From Acidimicrobiia bacterium (GTDB lineage Bacteria > Actinomycetota > Acidimicrobiia > IMCC26256 > JAENVU01), in the NCBI GenBank assembly GCA_016650415.1, contig JAENVU010000078.1, forward strand, positions 1-20,592: a DNA stretch of 20,592 nucleotides, in the 5' to 3' direction. The notes below the pieces were generated by a model. The model saw only the letters and a program-made list of their open reading frames with translations, had not been told where the DNA came from and did not search any database. Shown here piece after piece: positions 7,341-15,409 of this stretch. Made by a program: the position numbers and the translations under genes. Positions within the stretch are counted from its first letter, which is position 1. Every line of letters starts with the position of its first letter.

Positions 7341-8621
7341 GTGTCCCGTGACGATGTTTTTCGCGCCCCGAAGGGGGTCCATGACGTCCTTCCGCCCGAA
7401 TCGGGGCGGTGGGTCGAGATCGTTGCGTGTTTCGCCGAGCGGGCCGCCCGCTACGGGTACGGGCTGGCGATCACGCCGATGTTCGAGCACGTCGAGGTCT
7501 TCCACCGGGTCGGCGAGCACACCGATGTGGTCGCGAAGGAGATGTACGAACTGACCGACAAGGGCGGGCGCCGCCTCGCGCTGCGGCCGGAGGGCACGGC
7601 GTCGGTCGTACGTGCCTACGTCGAACACCGGCCCACGCCGCCGTGGAAGGTCTGGTACGTCGCACCCAACTTCCGCTACGAACGGGCGCAGAAGGGCCGG
7701 TATCGCCAGCACTGGCAACTGGGAGTGGAAGCCCTCGGTGTCGACGATCCCGATATCGACGTCGAGGTCATCGCGCTGCTGTCCGGCTTCTATCGCGACA
7801 TCGGACTCTCCGATGTGCGTCTGTTGCTGAACTCGATGGGTGACGCCGAGTCGCGAGCGCCTTTCGTCGCGGCGTTGCGCGATCACTTCCTCCGCCACGG
7901 CGACGCCTTCGGTGAGGATTTCGTCGCCCGGGTCGAGGCCAACCCCATGCGGGTCCTGGACGCGAAGGTCGAGGCCTGGCAGGACGTCATCGGGTCGGCA
8001 CCGCAGCTCCCCGAGTTCCTGAGTCCCGACGCGACCGCGAAGTTCGAGCGGGTTCAGGCGGGCCTGAGCGACCTCGGCATCGATGTCGAACTCGACCCCC
8101 GACTGGTGCGGGGGTTCGACTACTACACCGGCACCACCTTCGAGTTTCAGAGTGCGGCCCTCGACGCCGCGCAGAACGCGGTGGGCGGCGGCGGGCGATA
8201 CGACCGGCTCGCGGAAGAGTTCGGCGGACCGCCGACGCCCGGGATCGGATTCGGTTCGGGTATCGAGCGCATCGTGCTGGCCCTCGACGCGCTGGGCGCG
8301 CCGAGCGCGGCCGCGGGGATCGAGGTGTTCGTCGTCGACGGCCTCGGCCCTGATGGGGGGACCACGGTGGGCGGGTTGGTCGAGGCGCTCCGCGCCGATG
8401 GGTTCGCGGTCGATCGAGCGTTCGGCGGCCGGTCGGTCAAGGCGCAGTGGAAGGCCGCGGACCGGTCCGGTGCCGCGGTCGCGGTGATGGTGGGACGGGA
8501 CGAACTGGACCGTGATGCGGTTGCGGTCAAGGACCTCGCATCCGGCGAACAGGAAGAAGTGTCCCGAACAGCGCTAGTGGCGTGGCTGACGGCCCGCCGG
8601 GAACGGGTGAGCGGAAGATGA
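7341..8621 (+). CDS. hisS: Histidyl-tRNA synthetase
   Basis: HisRS charges tRNA-His with histidine in the cytoplasm. The 426-residue class II enzyme has the expected length. It opens with APKGVHDVLP, has motif 1, then the LRPEGTASVVRAY block (about 81-93), motif 2 with FRYERAQKGRYRQHWQLGVEALG (about 111-133), the histidine-specific LVRGFDYYTGTTFEF, motif 3 with GIGFGSGIERIVLAL, and the C-terminal anticodon-binding domain. In most bacteria the motif 2 loop reads ERPQKGRYRQFHQ; here Pro is Ala and FH is HW, while the contact Arg, Gln and Glu residues remain. The GTG at 7341 is preferred because it lies just after the TAGCAT hexamer and gives the usual N-terminus. The stop overlaps the aspS start in ATGATG. 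Confidence 0.96.
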   Translation: MSRDDVFRAPKGVHDVLPPESGRWVEIVACFAERAARYGYGLAITPMFEHVEVFHRVGEHTDVVAKEMYELTDKGGRRLALRPEGTASVVRAYVEHRPTPPWKVWYVAPNFRYERAQKGRYRQHWQLGVEALGVDDPDIDVEVIALLSGFYRDIGLSDVRLLLNSMGDAESRAPFVAALRDHFLRHGDAFGEDFVARVEANPMRVLDAKVEAWQDVIGSAPQLPEFLSPDATAKFERVQAGLSDLGIDVELDPRLVRGFDYYTGTTFEFQSAALDAAQNAVGGGGRYDRLAEEFGGPPTPGIGFGSGIERIVLALDALGAPSAAAGIEVFVVDGLGPDGGTTVGGLVEALRADGFAVDRAFGGRSVKAQWKAADRSGAAVAVMVGRDELDRDAVAVKDLASGEQEEVSRTALVAWLTARRERVSGR

Positions 8622-10369
8622 TGCGCACGCACGAGGTCGGAACCCTCCGACCCGAACACGCCGGCCACGAGGTCACGGTCGCAGGCTGGGTCGCGTCCCG
8701 CCGCGACCACGGGGGCGTGGTGTTCTTCGACCTGCGGGACGCATCCGGGCTGCTGCAAGTGGTCGTCGACCCGGAGCAGATCACCGACGACGATGTGCAT
8801 CACATCGGCCGGGAGTGGGTCATCCAGATCGTCGGCGAGGTGCGCCCGCGACGGGAGGGAACCGTGAACGCCGACCTGCCGACCGGGGGAGTCGAGGTCG
8901 GTGCCCGGTCGCTCACCGTGCTCAACCGGGCCGAACCGCCGCCGTTCCCACTTTCGGATCGGGGCGACGACGTCGACGAAGTGTTGCGGCTGAAGCATCG
9001 GTATCTCGACCTGCGCCGCAACTCGATGCAGCGCAACCTCCGGATTCGGTCTCGGGTGAACGCCGCGCTCCGTACCTCGATGAACGAACAGGACTTCGTC
9101 GAGGTGGAGACGCCGATGCTCATCGCGTCGACTCCCGAGGGCGCACGCGACTTCGTGGTGCCGTCGCGATTCAGCCCCGGCGAGTTCTATGCGCTGCCGC
9201 AGAGTCCGCAGCTCTTCAAGCAATTGTTGATGGTGGGCGGCCTCGACCGGTACTTCCAGATCGCACGGTGCCTCCGCGACGAGGACTTGCGCGGGAACCG
9301 ACAGTTCGAGTTCATGCAGTACGACATGGAAATGAGCTTCGCCGGGCAGGCGGATGTCATGGCCGTCGTGACCACGGCCGTGAGCGCAGCCGTCGAGGTG
9401 ATCACCGGTGAACCGCTGGCGTTCATCCCCACCATGACCTGGGCCGAAGCCATGGAACGGTTCGGCTCCGACAAGCCCGACGTGCGCTTCGGGATGGAGC
9501 TGACCGATCTCGGTGACGCCGTCGCGGGTACCGAGTTCAAGGCGTTCCACGCCGATGCGGTCAAGGGCATCTGTGTCCCCGGTCGGGGCGACGCTTCGAG
9601 GTCGGTCCTCGACGGGCTGGTCGACCGCGCCAAGGCGCTCGGCGCGGCGGGACTGGTGTGGATGCGGGTGATGGCCGAAGGATCGCTCGAGTCGCCGGTC
9701 GCGAAGTTCCTCACTGCCGAGGAACAGGCGGCCATCGTGGGCGCCCTCGGCGCCGCGCCGGGTGATCTCGTCCTGATCGTGGCGGGAGCGCGTCGACGGA
9801 CCAACGACGTCTTGGGCGCGTTGCGGCTCGATCTCGGCCGGCCACCGGTCGCGGAGGGAGGGCTCGTCCCGTTGTGGATCGTCGACTTCCCGCTGTTCGA
9901 AGCCCTGGGTGACGACGGTCAGCCGATTCCGGCTCACCACCCGTTCACCCAACCGCACCCGGAGGATCTGGCGCTTCTCGATACGGCGAGCGGAGAGGAG
10001 TTCCTCGACATCCGCTCCCAGGCCTACGACCTCGTGATCAACGGTTGGGAGCTCGGCTCGGGCAGCGTGCGTATTCACGACCCGGGGATGCAACAGCGCA
10101 TCTTCTCGCTGCTGGGTATCGACGAGACCGAGGCCCAGGCCCGATTCGGATTCCTGCTCGATGCCTTCCGGTACGGCGCGCCACCGCACGCCGGCTTCGC
10201 GTTCGGCGTGGACCGGCTCGTCGCTCTGCTCGCGGGTGAGGAGAGCATTCGTGAGGTGATCGCGTTCCCGAAGACCCAATCCGGTGCCGATCCGCTGACC
10301 GGGGCGCCGAACCGCCTGGACGCATCGCAGCTGCGCGAGCTCGGGATCACCGTCCCACCCCGGAAATAG
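8618..10369 (+). CDS. aspS: Aspartyl-tRNA synthetase, probably non-discriminating (Asp/Asn)
   Basis: AspRS attaches Asp to tRNA-Asp. The 583-residue class IIb enzyme has the OB-fold anticodon domain (about 1-105), class II core motifs 1 and 2 (motif 2 loop at about 214-240), the bacterial GAD insertion (about 290-410), and motif 3 GFAFGVDRLVALLAG near the C-terminus. The anticodon domain carries H31 (SRRDHGGVVF) and G81 (RREGTVN), the pair known from Pseudomonas AspRS to permit charging of tRNA-Asn as well; discriminating enzymes usually have Leu and Lys there. An indirect GatCAB route to Asn-tRNA is therefore inferred. The motif 2 loop reads DLRGNRQFEFMQYD rather than the common DLRADRQPEFTQLD. 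Two tandem ATGs exist (8618, 8621); the first overlaps the hisS stop. Confidence 0.96.
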   Translation: MMRTHEVGTLRPEHAGHEVTVAGWVASRRDHGGVVFFDLRDASGLLQVVVDPEQITDDDVHHIGREWVIQIVGEVRPRREGTVNADLPTGGVEVGARSLTVLNRAEPPPFPLSDRGDDVDEVLRLKHRYLDLRRNSMQRNLRIRSRVNAALRTSMNEQDFVEVETPMLIASTPEGARDFVVPSRFSPGEFYALPQSPQLFKQLLMVGGLDRYFQIARCLRDEDLRGNRQFEFMQYDMEMSFAGQADVMAVVTTAVSAAVEVITGEPLAFIPTMTWAEAMERFGSDKPDVRFGMELTDLGDAVAGTEFKAFHADAVKGICVPGRGDASRSVLDGLVDRAKALGAAGLVWMRVMAEGSLESPVAKFLTAEEQAAIVGALGAAPGDLVLIVAGARRRTNDVLGALRLDLGRPPVAEGGLVPLWIVDFPLFEALGDDGQPIPAHHPFTQPHPEDLALLDTASGEEFLDIRSQAYDLVINGWELGSGSVRIHDPGMQQRIFSLLGIDETEAQARFGFLLDAFRYGAPPHAGFAFGVDRLVALLAGEESIREVIAFPKTQSGADPLTGAPNRLDASQLRELGITVPPRK

Positions 10370-10389
10370 GTCGAGGTCGGAGGGTCGTC

Positions 10390-11718
10390 GTGACGGATCT
10401 GTTCGGAGCTGCGGCCGAAGCCCGTCTCACCTCGCGAGCCCCACTCGCCGCGCGGCTTCGCCCGCGCTCGCTCGACGAGGTCGTCGGGCAAGGCGAGCTC
10501 CTCGGTTCGGGTCGCCCGCTCCGAGTCCTGATCGAATCAGACCGCCTGACGTCGGTGGTGTTGTGGGGGCCTCCGGGGACCGGTAAGACCACGATCGCCC
10601 GGCTCATTGCGGGGGCGACGCAAAAGGCGTTCGAACCGCTGTCGGCGGTGAGCGCCGGAGTGAAGGACGTGCGTGAGGTCGCCGAGCGGGCTCGCCAGCG
10701 GTTGGGCGAGCGCGGCCAGGGAACGATCCTGTTCCTCGACGAAGTCCATCGCTTCTCCAAGACCCAGCAGGACGCGCTCTTGCCGCACGTGGAGGAAGGC
10801 CTGATCGTTCTCGTGGGGGCGACGACCGAGAACCCGTACTTCTCACTGACGGCGCCACTCCTCAGCCGCTCGACGTTGTTCCGGTTGCAGTCGGTCGTGC
10901 CCGACGAGTTGCGGGTGCTCGTTGCCCGCGCCCTCGCCGACACCGAGCGCGGTCTGGGCGAATCGCAGCTGCGGATCGACGACGACGCCTTGGACCATCT
11001 CGTCGACCGGGCGGAGGGTGATGCCCGGCACACGTTGACGAGCTTGGACGTGGCGGCCGCGCTGGCGTCCGAGGCCGGCGCCGAGGCAATCACCCTCGAA
11101 CACATGGAGACCGCGCTCGCGATGCGCGCGCTGCGCTACGGCGACGACGAGCACTACGACATCATTTCGGCGTTCATCAAGAGCATTCGCGGTTCCGACA
11201 TCGACGCCGCGTTGTATTGGCTCGCTCGGATGCTCGAAGCCGGCGAGGACGCCCGCTTCATCGCCCGCCGCCTGGTGATTTCGGCCTCGGAGGACATCGG
11301 ACTCGCGGATCCTCATGCGCTGCCGATCGCGGCCGCCGCCGCCCAGGCGGTCGAGTTCGTCGGGCTGCCCGAAGCGATGCACAACCTGTCGCACGCGGTG
11401 ATCTACCTCGCGAATGCCCCGAAATCGAACGGCGCGAAGTCGGCACTCATGGCCGCGTTGGCGGATGTGCGCGATCGGCCGGCCGGCGATGTTCCGATGC
11501 ATTTGCGGGACGCGAGTTACCGCAGCGCCGGCGCCTTGGGCCACGGCCGGGGCTACGTCTATCCTCACGACGTGCCGGGCGGATGGGCTCCTCAGGAGTA
11601 CCGACCGGCGGAGGTCGCCGATCAGGTGTATTGGCGGCCGAGTGGCAACGGCGCCGACCAGGACCGCCGCCCGACCGGAGCCCGGACGTACGAGCCAACG
11701 CGGGAGCGAGACCAATGA
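10390..11718 (+). CDS. rarA: RarA/MgsA-type replication-associated recombination AAA+ ATPase
   Basis: RarA acts at stalled replication forks and is related to clamp-loader subunits and eukaryotic WRNIP1. The 442-residue protein shows Walker A GPPGTGKTT (about 60-68), Walker B ILFLDEVHRFSK (about 113-124), sensor 1 GATTENPYFSLTAPLLSR (about 143-160), the lid domain and the characteristic C-terminal block YDIISAFIKSIRGSDIDAALYWLARML, then the conserved APKSN segment and a final stretch with YVYPHD and GGWAPQEYRP. A hydrophilic tail of about 35 residues follows. GGAGG at 10379-10383 lies 6 bases from the GTG start, a clear ribosome-binding site. It follows aspS by 20 bases and overlaps the next gene by ATGA, as in many actinobacteria where rarA sits between aspS and alaS. 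Confidence 0.95.
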   Translation: MTDLFGAAAEARLTSRAPLAARLRPRSLDEVVGQGELLGSGRPLRVLIESDRLTSVVLWGPPGTGKTTIARLIAGATQKAFEPLSAVSAGVKDVREVAERARQRLGERGQGTILFLDEVHRFSKTQQDALLPHVEEGLIVLVGATTENPYFSLTAPLLSRSTLFRLQSVVPDELRVLVARALADTERGLGESQLRIDDDALDHLVDRAEGDARHTLTSLDVAAALASEAGAEAITLEHMETALAMRALRYGDDEHYDIISAFIKSIRGSDIDAALYWLARMLEAGEDARFIARRLVISASEDIGLADPHALPIAAAAAQAVEFVGLPEAMHNLSHAVIYLANAPKSNGAKSALMAALADVRDRPAGDVPMHLRDASYRSAGALGHGRGYVYPHDVPGGWAPQEYRPAEVADQVYWRPSGNGADQDRRPTGARTYEPTRERDQ

Positions 11719-12086
11719 GTATCGGCGAGTGGTTGGCCGCAACCGGGGCGGTGTTGATGGCCGTGCTGCTGGGCGGCCTGCTCTTCGCGCTCGTCTCGCT
11801 GGTCTCGACCGTCCGTCGTTTACGGACGACCGTCGAACGGCTCCAAGCAGAGACCCTCGCCGTGACCCGAGCGATGCAGGATGCGCTGCTCGATGCCGAG
11901 CACGAGGTCGATCGGGTCGACGCGCTGCTCACCGCTGCCGAGGGTGTCGGTGGCCGCATCGATGGAGCGTCCCGACTGGTGACCAGGACCGTGACGAACC
12001 CCGTGGTCAAGGTGCTGGCCATCGGGACCGGCACCAAGCAGGCCGTGCGGCGGATGCGGACCGGGGATCGGCGGGCGGCCCGATGA
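11715..12086 (+). CDS. DUF948 family membrane-anchored protein
   Basis: This 123-residue protein has an N-terminal transmembrane helix (about residues 7-30, rich in Leu, Ala, Val and Gly), followed by a heptad-like charged region (about 31-75) that looks like a short coiled coil, and a basic C-terminus (TKQAVRRMRTGDRRAAR). It matches the DUF948 pattern, a family whose Bacillus member YtxG is a general stress protein of unknown biochemical role. The ATG overlaps the rarA stop (ATGA at 11715) with a purine-rich GGGAGCGAG upstream. Position between rarA and alaS next to a DUF6167-like protein is the standard actinobacterial arrangement. A rare TTA leucine codon lies at 11819-11821. The function is unknown. 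Confidence 0.85.
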   Translation: MSIGEWLAATGAVLMAVLLGGLLFALVSLVSTVRRLRTTVERLQAETLAVTRAMQDALLDAEHEVDRVDALLTAAEGVGGRIDGASRLVTRTVTNPVVKVLAIGTGTKQAVRRMRTGDRRAAR

Positions 12087-12307
12087 TTCCGAAGCGGGTG
12101 TTCTGGTTGACGGTGGGGTACAGCGCGGGTTTGGGGTCCTCGTGGTACACGACCCGCAAGGTGCGCGCCGCCGCCCGTCGCTATACCCCCGAAGGACTGA
12201 CCGAGCGGGTCAGCGATCGGGTCGAGACCGTCAAGGCGGCCGCCGTCGAGGGCCGGGCGGCGATGCGTCGGCGCGAGATGGAACTGCGAGCCGGTCTCAA
12301 GCCCTGA
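12083..12307 (+). CDS. Small DUF6167-like protein
   Basis: This 74-residue protein begins with a short hydrophobic stretch (about residues 6-20, RVFWLTVGYSAGLGS), then a basic segment (TTRKVRAAARRYTPEGL) and an amphipathic charged helix to the end. The pattern FWLT-G-aG-TRKV followed by a TPE motif resembles the DUF6167 proteins that sit in Streptomyces between a DUF948 gene and alaS; the match is from memory of the family, not from a search. It probably associates with the membrane, possibly with its DUF948 neighbour, with which it overlaps by ATGA at 12083. The biochemical function is unknown. Confidence 0.75.
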   Translation: MIPKRVFWLTVGYSAGLGSSWYTTRKVRAAARRYTPEGLTERVSDRVETVKAAAVEGRAAMRRREMELRAGLKP

Positions 12308-12333
12308 TGAATCCTCCCGGCGCGCGGGTTCAG

Positions 12334-12339
12334 TAGCCT
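12334..12339 (+). promoter_or_regulatory. Candidate -10 element (TAGCCT) for alaS-ruvX-mltG-aroE
   Basis: TAGCCT ends 8 bases before the alaS ATG in a 40-base gap and fits TANNNT. There is no Shine-Dalgarno sequence between it and the ATG, so an essentially leaderless transcript beginning at the start codon is plausible. No -35 is apparent. A short CCCG-gcgcg-CGGG inverted repeat lies at 12316-12328 just upstream. Confidence 0.4.
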
Positions 12340-12347
12340 GCTCGCCC

Positions 12348-14984
12348 ATGGTTCCCATGACCGCTGACGAGCTTCGCCGCGCCTTTCTCGACTATTTCGC
12401 GGCCCGGGGCCACACGGTGGTCCCCAGCGCCAGCTTGATCCCGCACGACTCCGGCGTGTTGTTCACGATCGCCGGGATGTTGCCCTTCGTGTCCTACTTC
12501 AACGGGACCGAACCGGCACCGTATCCGCGGGCCACGTCCAGCCAGAAGTGCGTCCGGGCCGGCGGCAAGCACAACGACCTCGACGACATCGGCCGCACCA
12601 ACCGCCACATGTCGTTCTTCGAGATGTTGGGCAACTTCAGTTTCGGTGACTACTTCAAGGCCGACGCGATCCGGTTCGCGTGGGAGTTCTACATCGACGT
12701 CCTCGAGCTGGACCCGGAGCGACTCTGGGTCACCGTGCACGAATCCGACGACGAAGCCGAGACCATCTGGCGAGACTCGATCGGGTTTCCGGCGGCGCGG
12801 ATCCAGCGCCTCGGTGAGGACAACTTCTGGCGGATGGGCGACACCGGCCCGTGCGGCCCGAGCTCGGAGATCTTCTGGGATCTCGGGCCCGAGTTCGGTC
12901 CCGACGGCGGGCCGGCGGCCAGCGCCGATCGCTTCGTCGAGATCTGGAACCTCGTGTTCATGCAGTACGACGCCCAGCCCGACGGGTCGCTCGTGCCGCT
13001 GCCCGCACCGAGCGTCGACACCGGTGCCGGTCTCGAACGGAACCTGGCCGTCCTCCAGGGCGCGCGGACGATCTGGGACATCGACATCTTCCAGCCGCTC
13101 ATCGCCGCCGCCGAGGCAGTCACCGGCGCGACCTACGGGGGCTTCCCCGGAACCGAAGACGACGTCTCGCTGCGGATCCTCGCCGAGCATGCCCGGACCA
13201 TGACCTTCCTCGTGGCCGACGGCGTCGTCCCGAGCAACGAGACCCGGGGCTACGTCCTGCGGCGCATCATCCGGCGAGCGGTCCGGCACGCGTACCGACT
13301 CGGCGCTCGACAGCTGGTGACGCCGACACTCGTCGACGCGACGGTCGCGACGATGGGGGCGGCCTACCCCGACCTGGTGGTGCGTCATGACCTGGTCCGC
13401 ACGATCGTGCGCCGCGAGGAGGAACGGTTCCTCGCGACCCTCCAGCGCGGTGAGGACATGCTGGCCGAGATCCTCGCCGCGGGTGATGTCTCGGGCGAGC
13501 GTGCGTTCTTCCTGCACGACACGTTGGGGTTTCCCGTCGACTTGACCCGGGAGATCGCCGCCGAGGCCGGTCGCGATCTCGACATCGAAGGGTTCAACGC
13601 GCAGATGAGCGAGCAGCGCACCCGGGCCCGCGAGGCACACAAGGCGGCCGGTGGCGCGGCGAGTGCGCCGGTCGAGCTGTACCGCGAACTCCTCGACGAG
13701 CACGGCGACACCGACTTCACCGGTCGGCAGGAGTACACGACCGAGGATGCGACGATCCTCGGCTTGATCGCAGGCGGCGAGCGGATCGGTCGGGCCGACG
13801 CGACTTCGGGTCCGGTGGATGTGATCACCGACCGGACACCGTTCTACGCGGAGTCCGGTGGCCAGGTCGGCGACTCCGGCCGGATGACGTCCGAGTCCGG
13901 ACTCGTCGCCCGGGTGCGGGACACCCAGTACGCCATTCCCGCCCGGCTCACCGTGCATCGCGTGGAGATCACCGACGGTGCACTGGCCGAGGGCGAGACG
14001 GTCACGCTGGCCATCGACGCTGAGCGGCGTGACGCGATCCGCCGGAACCACACGGCCACGCACCTGCTCCACGCCGCGCTCCGCACGGTCCTGGGCGACC
14101 ACGTCAAGCAGGCCGGGTCGCATGTCGACGATCAGCGCCTCCGATTCGACTTCTCGCATCACCAAGCCGTCGATGCCGGCGATCTCGTCACGATCGAGGC
14201 TTTGGCGAACCGCGCCGTCATCGCGGATTCGCCCGTCCGCCACTACGAGACCACCAAAGCGCACGCGGAGAGCATCGGTGCGATCGCATTCTTCGGCGAC
14301 AAGTACGGCGACATCGTGCGGGTGCTCGAAGCCGGGCCGAGTTCGACCGAACTCTGCGGCGGCACGCACGTGCACGCGTTGGGCTTCATCGGTCCGATCA
14401 AGATCGTGAGCGAGGGTTCTATCGGATCGAACCTGCGCCGGATCGAAGCCGTGACCGGCGAGGCCGCCCTCGCTCGGATCGGCGATGAGGAACAGCAACT
14501 GCGTGACCTGGCCGGGATGCTCAACGTCGCGCCGGCCGACCTCTCGGGCCGAATCGAGAAGTTGCTCGCCCAGGTGAAGTCGATGGGCGACGAACTCACG
14601 GCGGCGCGGCGACGAGAGGCGGCGGGAGCCGCGCTGGAACTCGCCGCGGCCGCGGAGAACGGGACGGTCGTGGCTCGACGTGATGGACTCGCGCCGGACG
14701 ATCTGCGCCAACTCGGTATCGCACTTCGGGATGCGTTGGGATCGCAGGGTGTGGTCATGTTGATCGGCGTGAACGACGGCAAAGCCGGCGTGGTCGCGGC
14801 CGTGGCGGCCGACCGGGTGGCGGCCGGTGTGTCGGCCGCGGACCTCGCGGCTCCGGTCGCGCGGCTCCTCGGTGGGGGGACGGCCAAGAACGCCGAACTC
14901 GTGGTCGGTGGCGGCCCGAACATCGCCGCGATCGACGAAGCCCTCGAGGTGGCCCGGCGCCAGGTGGCCGACGCCGTAGGGTGA
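12348..14984 (+). CDS. alaS: Alanyl-tRNA synthetase
   Basis: AlaRS charges tRNA-Ala and hydrolyses mischarged Ser/Gly-tRNA-Ala. The 878-residue protein is full length. The class II core (about 1-250) has SQKCVRAGGKHNDL and the FFEMLGNFSFGDYFK motif, and the tRNA-recognition domain runs to about 460. The editing domain carries its four zinc ligands, H568 and H572 (HTATH) and C670 and H674 (CGGTH). The C-Ala domain is at the end. The glycine-rich C-Ala motif reads LGGGTAKNAELVVGGGPN rather than the common run of glycines followed by DMAQ-GG, a modest divergence. ATG 12348 is used because it lies just after TAGCCT; a second ATG at 12357 would remove only MVP. The stop overlaps ruvX in GTGA (14981). 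Confidence 0.97.
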   Translation: MVPMTADELRRAFLDYFAARGHTVVPSASLIPHDSGVLFTIAGMLPFVSYFNGTEPAPYPRATSSQKCVRAGGKHNDLDDIGRTNRHMSFFEMLGNFSFGDYFKADAIRFAWEFYIDVLELDPERLWVTVHESDDEAETIWRDSIGFPAARIQRLGEDNFWRMGDTGPCGPSSEIFWDLGPEFGPDGGPAASADRFVEIWNLVFMQYDAQPDGSLVPLPAPSVDTGAGLERNLAVLQGARTIWDIDIFQPLIAAAEAVTGATYGGFPGTEDDVSLRILAEHARTMTFLVADGVVPSNETRGYVLRRIIRRAVRHAYRLGARQLVTPTLVDATVATMGAAYPDLVVRHDLVRTIVRREEERFLATLQRGEDMLAEILAAGDVSGERAFFLHDTLGFPVDLTREIAAEAGRDLDIEGFNAQMSEQRTRAREAHKAAGGAASAPVELYRELLDEHGDTDFTGRQEYTTEDATILGLIAGGERIGRADATSGPVDVITDRTPFYAESGGQVGDSGRMTSESGLVARVRDTQYAIPARLTVHRVEITDGALAEGETVTLAIDAERRDAIRRNHTATHLLHAALRTVLGDHVKQAGSHVDDQRLRFDFSHHQAVDAGDLVTIEALANRAVIADSPVRHYETTKAHAESIGAIAFFGDKYGDIVRVLEAGPSSTELCGGTHVHALGFIGPIKIVSEGSIGSNLRRIEAVTGEAALARIGDEEQQLRDLAGMLNVAPADLSGRIEKLLAQVKSMGDELTAARRREAAGAALELAAAAENGTVVARRDGLAPDDLRQLGIALRDALGSQGVVMLIGVNDGKAGVVAAVAADRVAAGVSAADLAAPVARLLGGGTAKNAELVVGGGPNIAAIDEALEVARRQVADAVG

Positions 14985-15409
14985 CCCGGATGGGCCGCAT
15001 TCTCGGGGTGGATCTCGGTAGTCGGCGTATCGGGATCGCGCTGTCCGACCCGGGTGGGGTCATCGCCAGTCCACTCGCCACCATCGAGCGCAGCGGCGAC
15101 GCCGAGCGTGACCGGCGGGCGATCGTGGCCATGGCCGTCGAACACGAAGCCCGGACCGTGGTGGTCGGTCTGCCCCGGGAGATGTCCGGACGACTGGGGC
15201 CCGCGGCCAAGGCTGCCCGAGCCGAGGTCCTGGCGCTGGAAGCGATGGAATCCGGGATCGAGTTCGCGCTGGTCGACGAGCGATTGACGACCGTGATCGC
15301 CGAACGATCCATGGTCGGCGCCGGAGCCAAGCGCGGCGAACGCCGCCGCAAGATCGATCAGGTCGCCGCCGCGGTCATCCTGCAGTCCTACCTGGCATCG
15401 CGCGCATGA
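14981..15409 (+). CDS. ruvX: RuvX/YqgF, Holliday junction resolvase-like pre-16S rRNA nuclease
   Basis: YqgF/RuvX is an RNase H-fold nuclease that in several bacteria matures the 5' end of 16S rRNA; a resolvase role has been proposed. The 142-residue protein has the opening LGVDLGSRRIGIALSD with catalytic D11, VVGLPREMSGRLGP (about 61-73), the second acidic site VDERLTT (E100) and KIDQVAAAVILQSYL with D126. All three acidic positions are intact. The start is either the GTG at 14981, overlapping the alaS stop in GTGA, or ATG 14990 three codons later; the first fits the coupled pattern seen across the operon. It is followed by mltG with an ATGA overlap. Confidence 0.94.
   Translation: MTRMGRILGVDLGSRRIGIALSDPGGVIASPLATIERSGDAERDRRAIVAMAVEHEARTVVVGLPREMSGRLGPAAKAARAEVLALEAMESGIEFALVDERLTTVIAERSMVGAGAKRGERRRKIDQVAAAVILQSYLASRA

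Noticed and set aside
12330..14711. A 793-codon minus-strand open frame opposite alaS
   Set aside because: It is antisense to a complete AlaRS with all catalytic motifs; no domain is recognisable in it.
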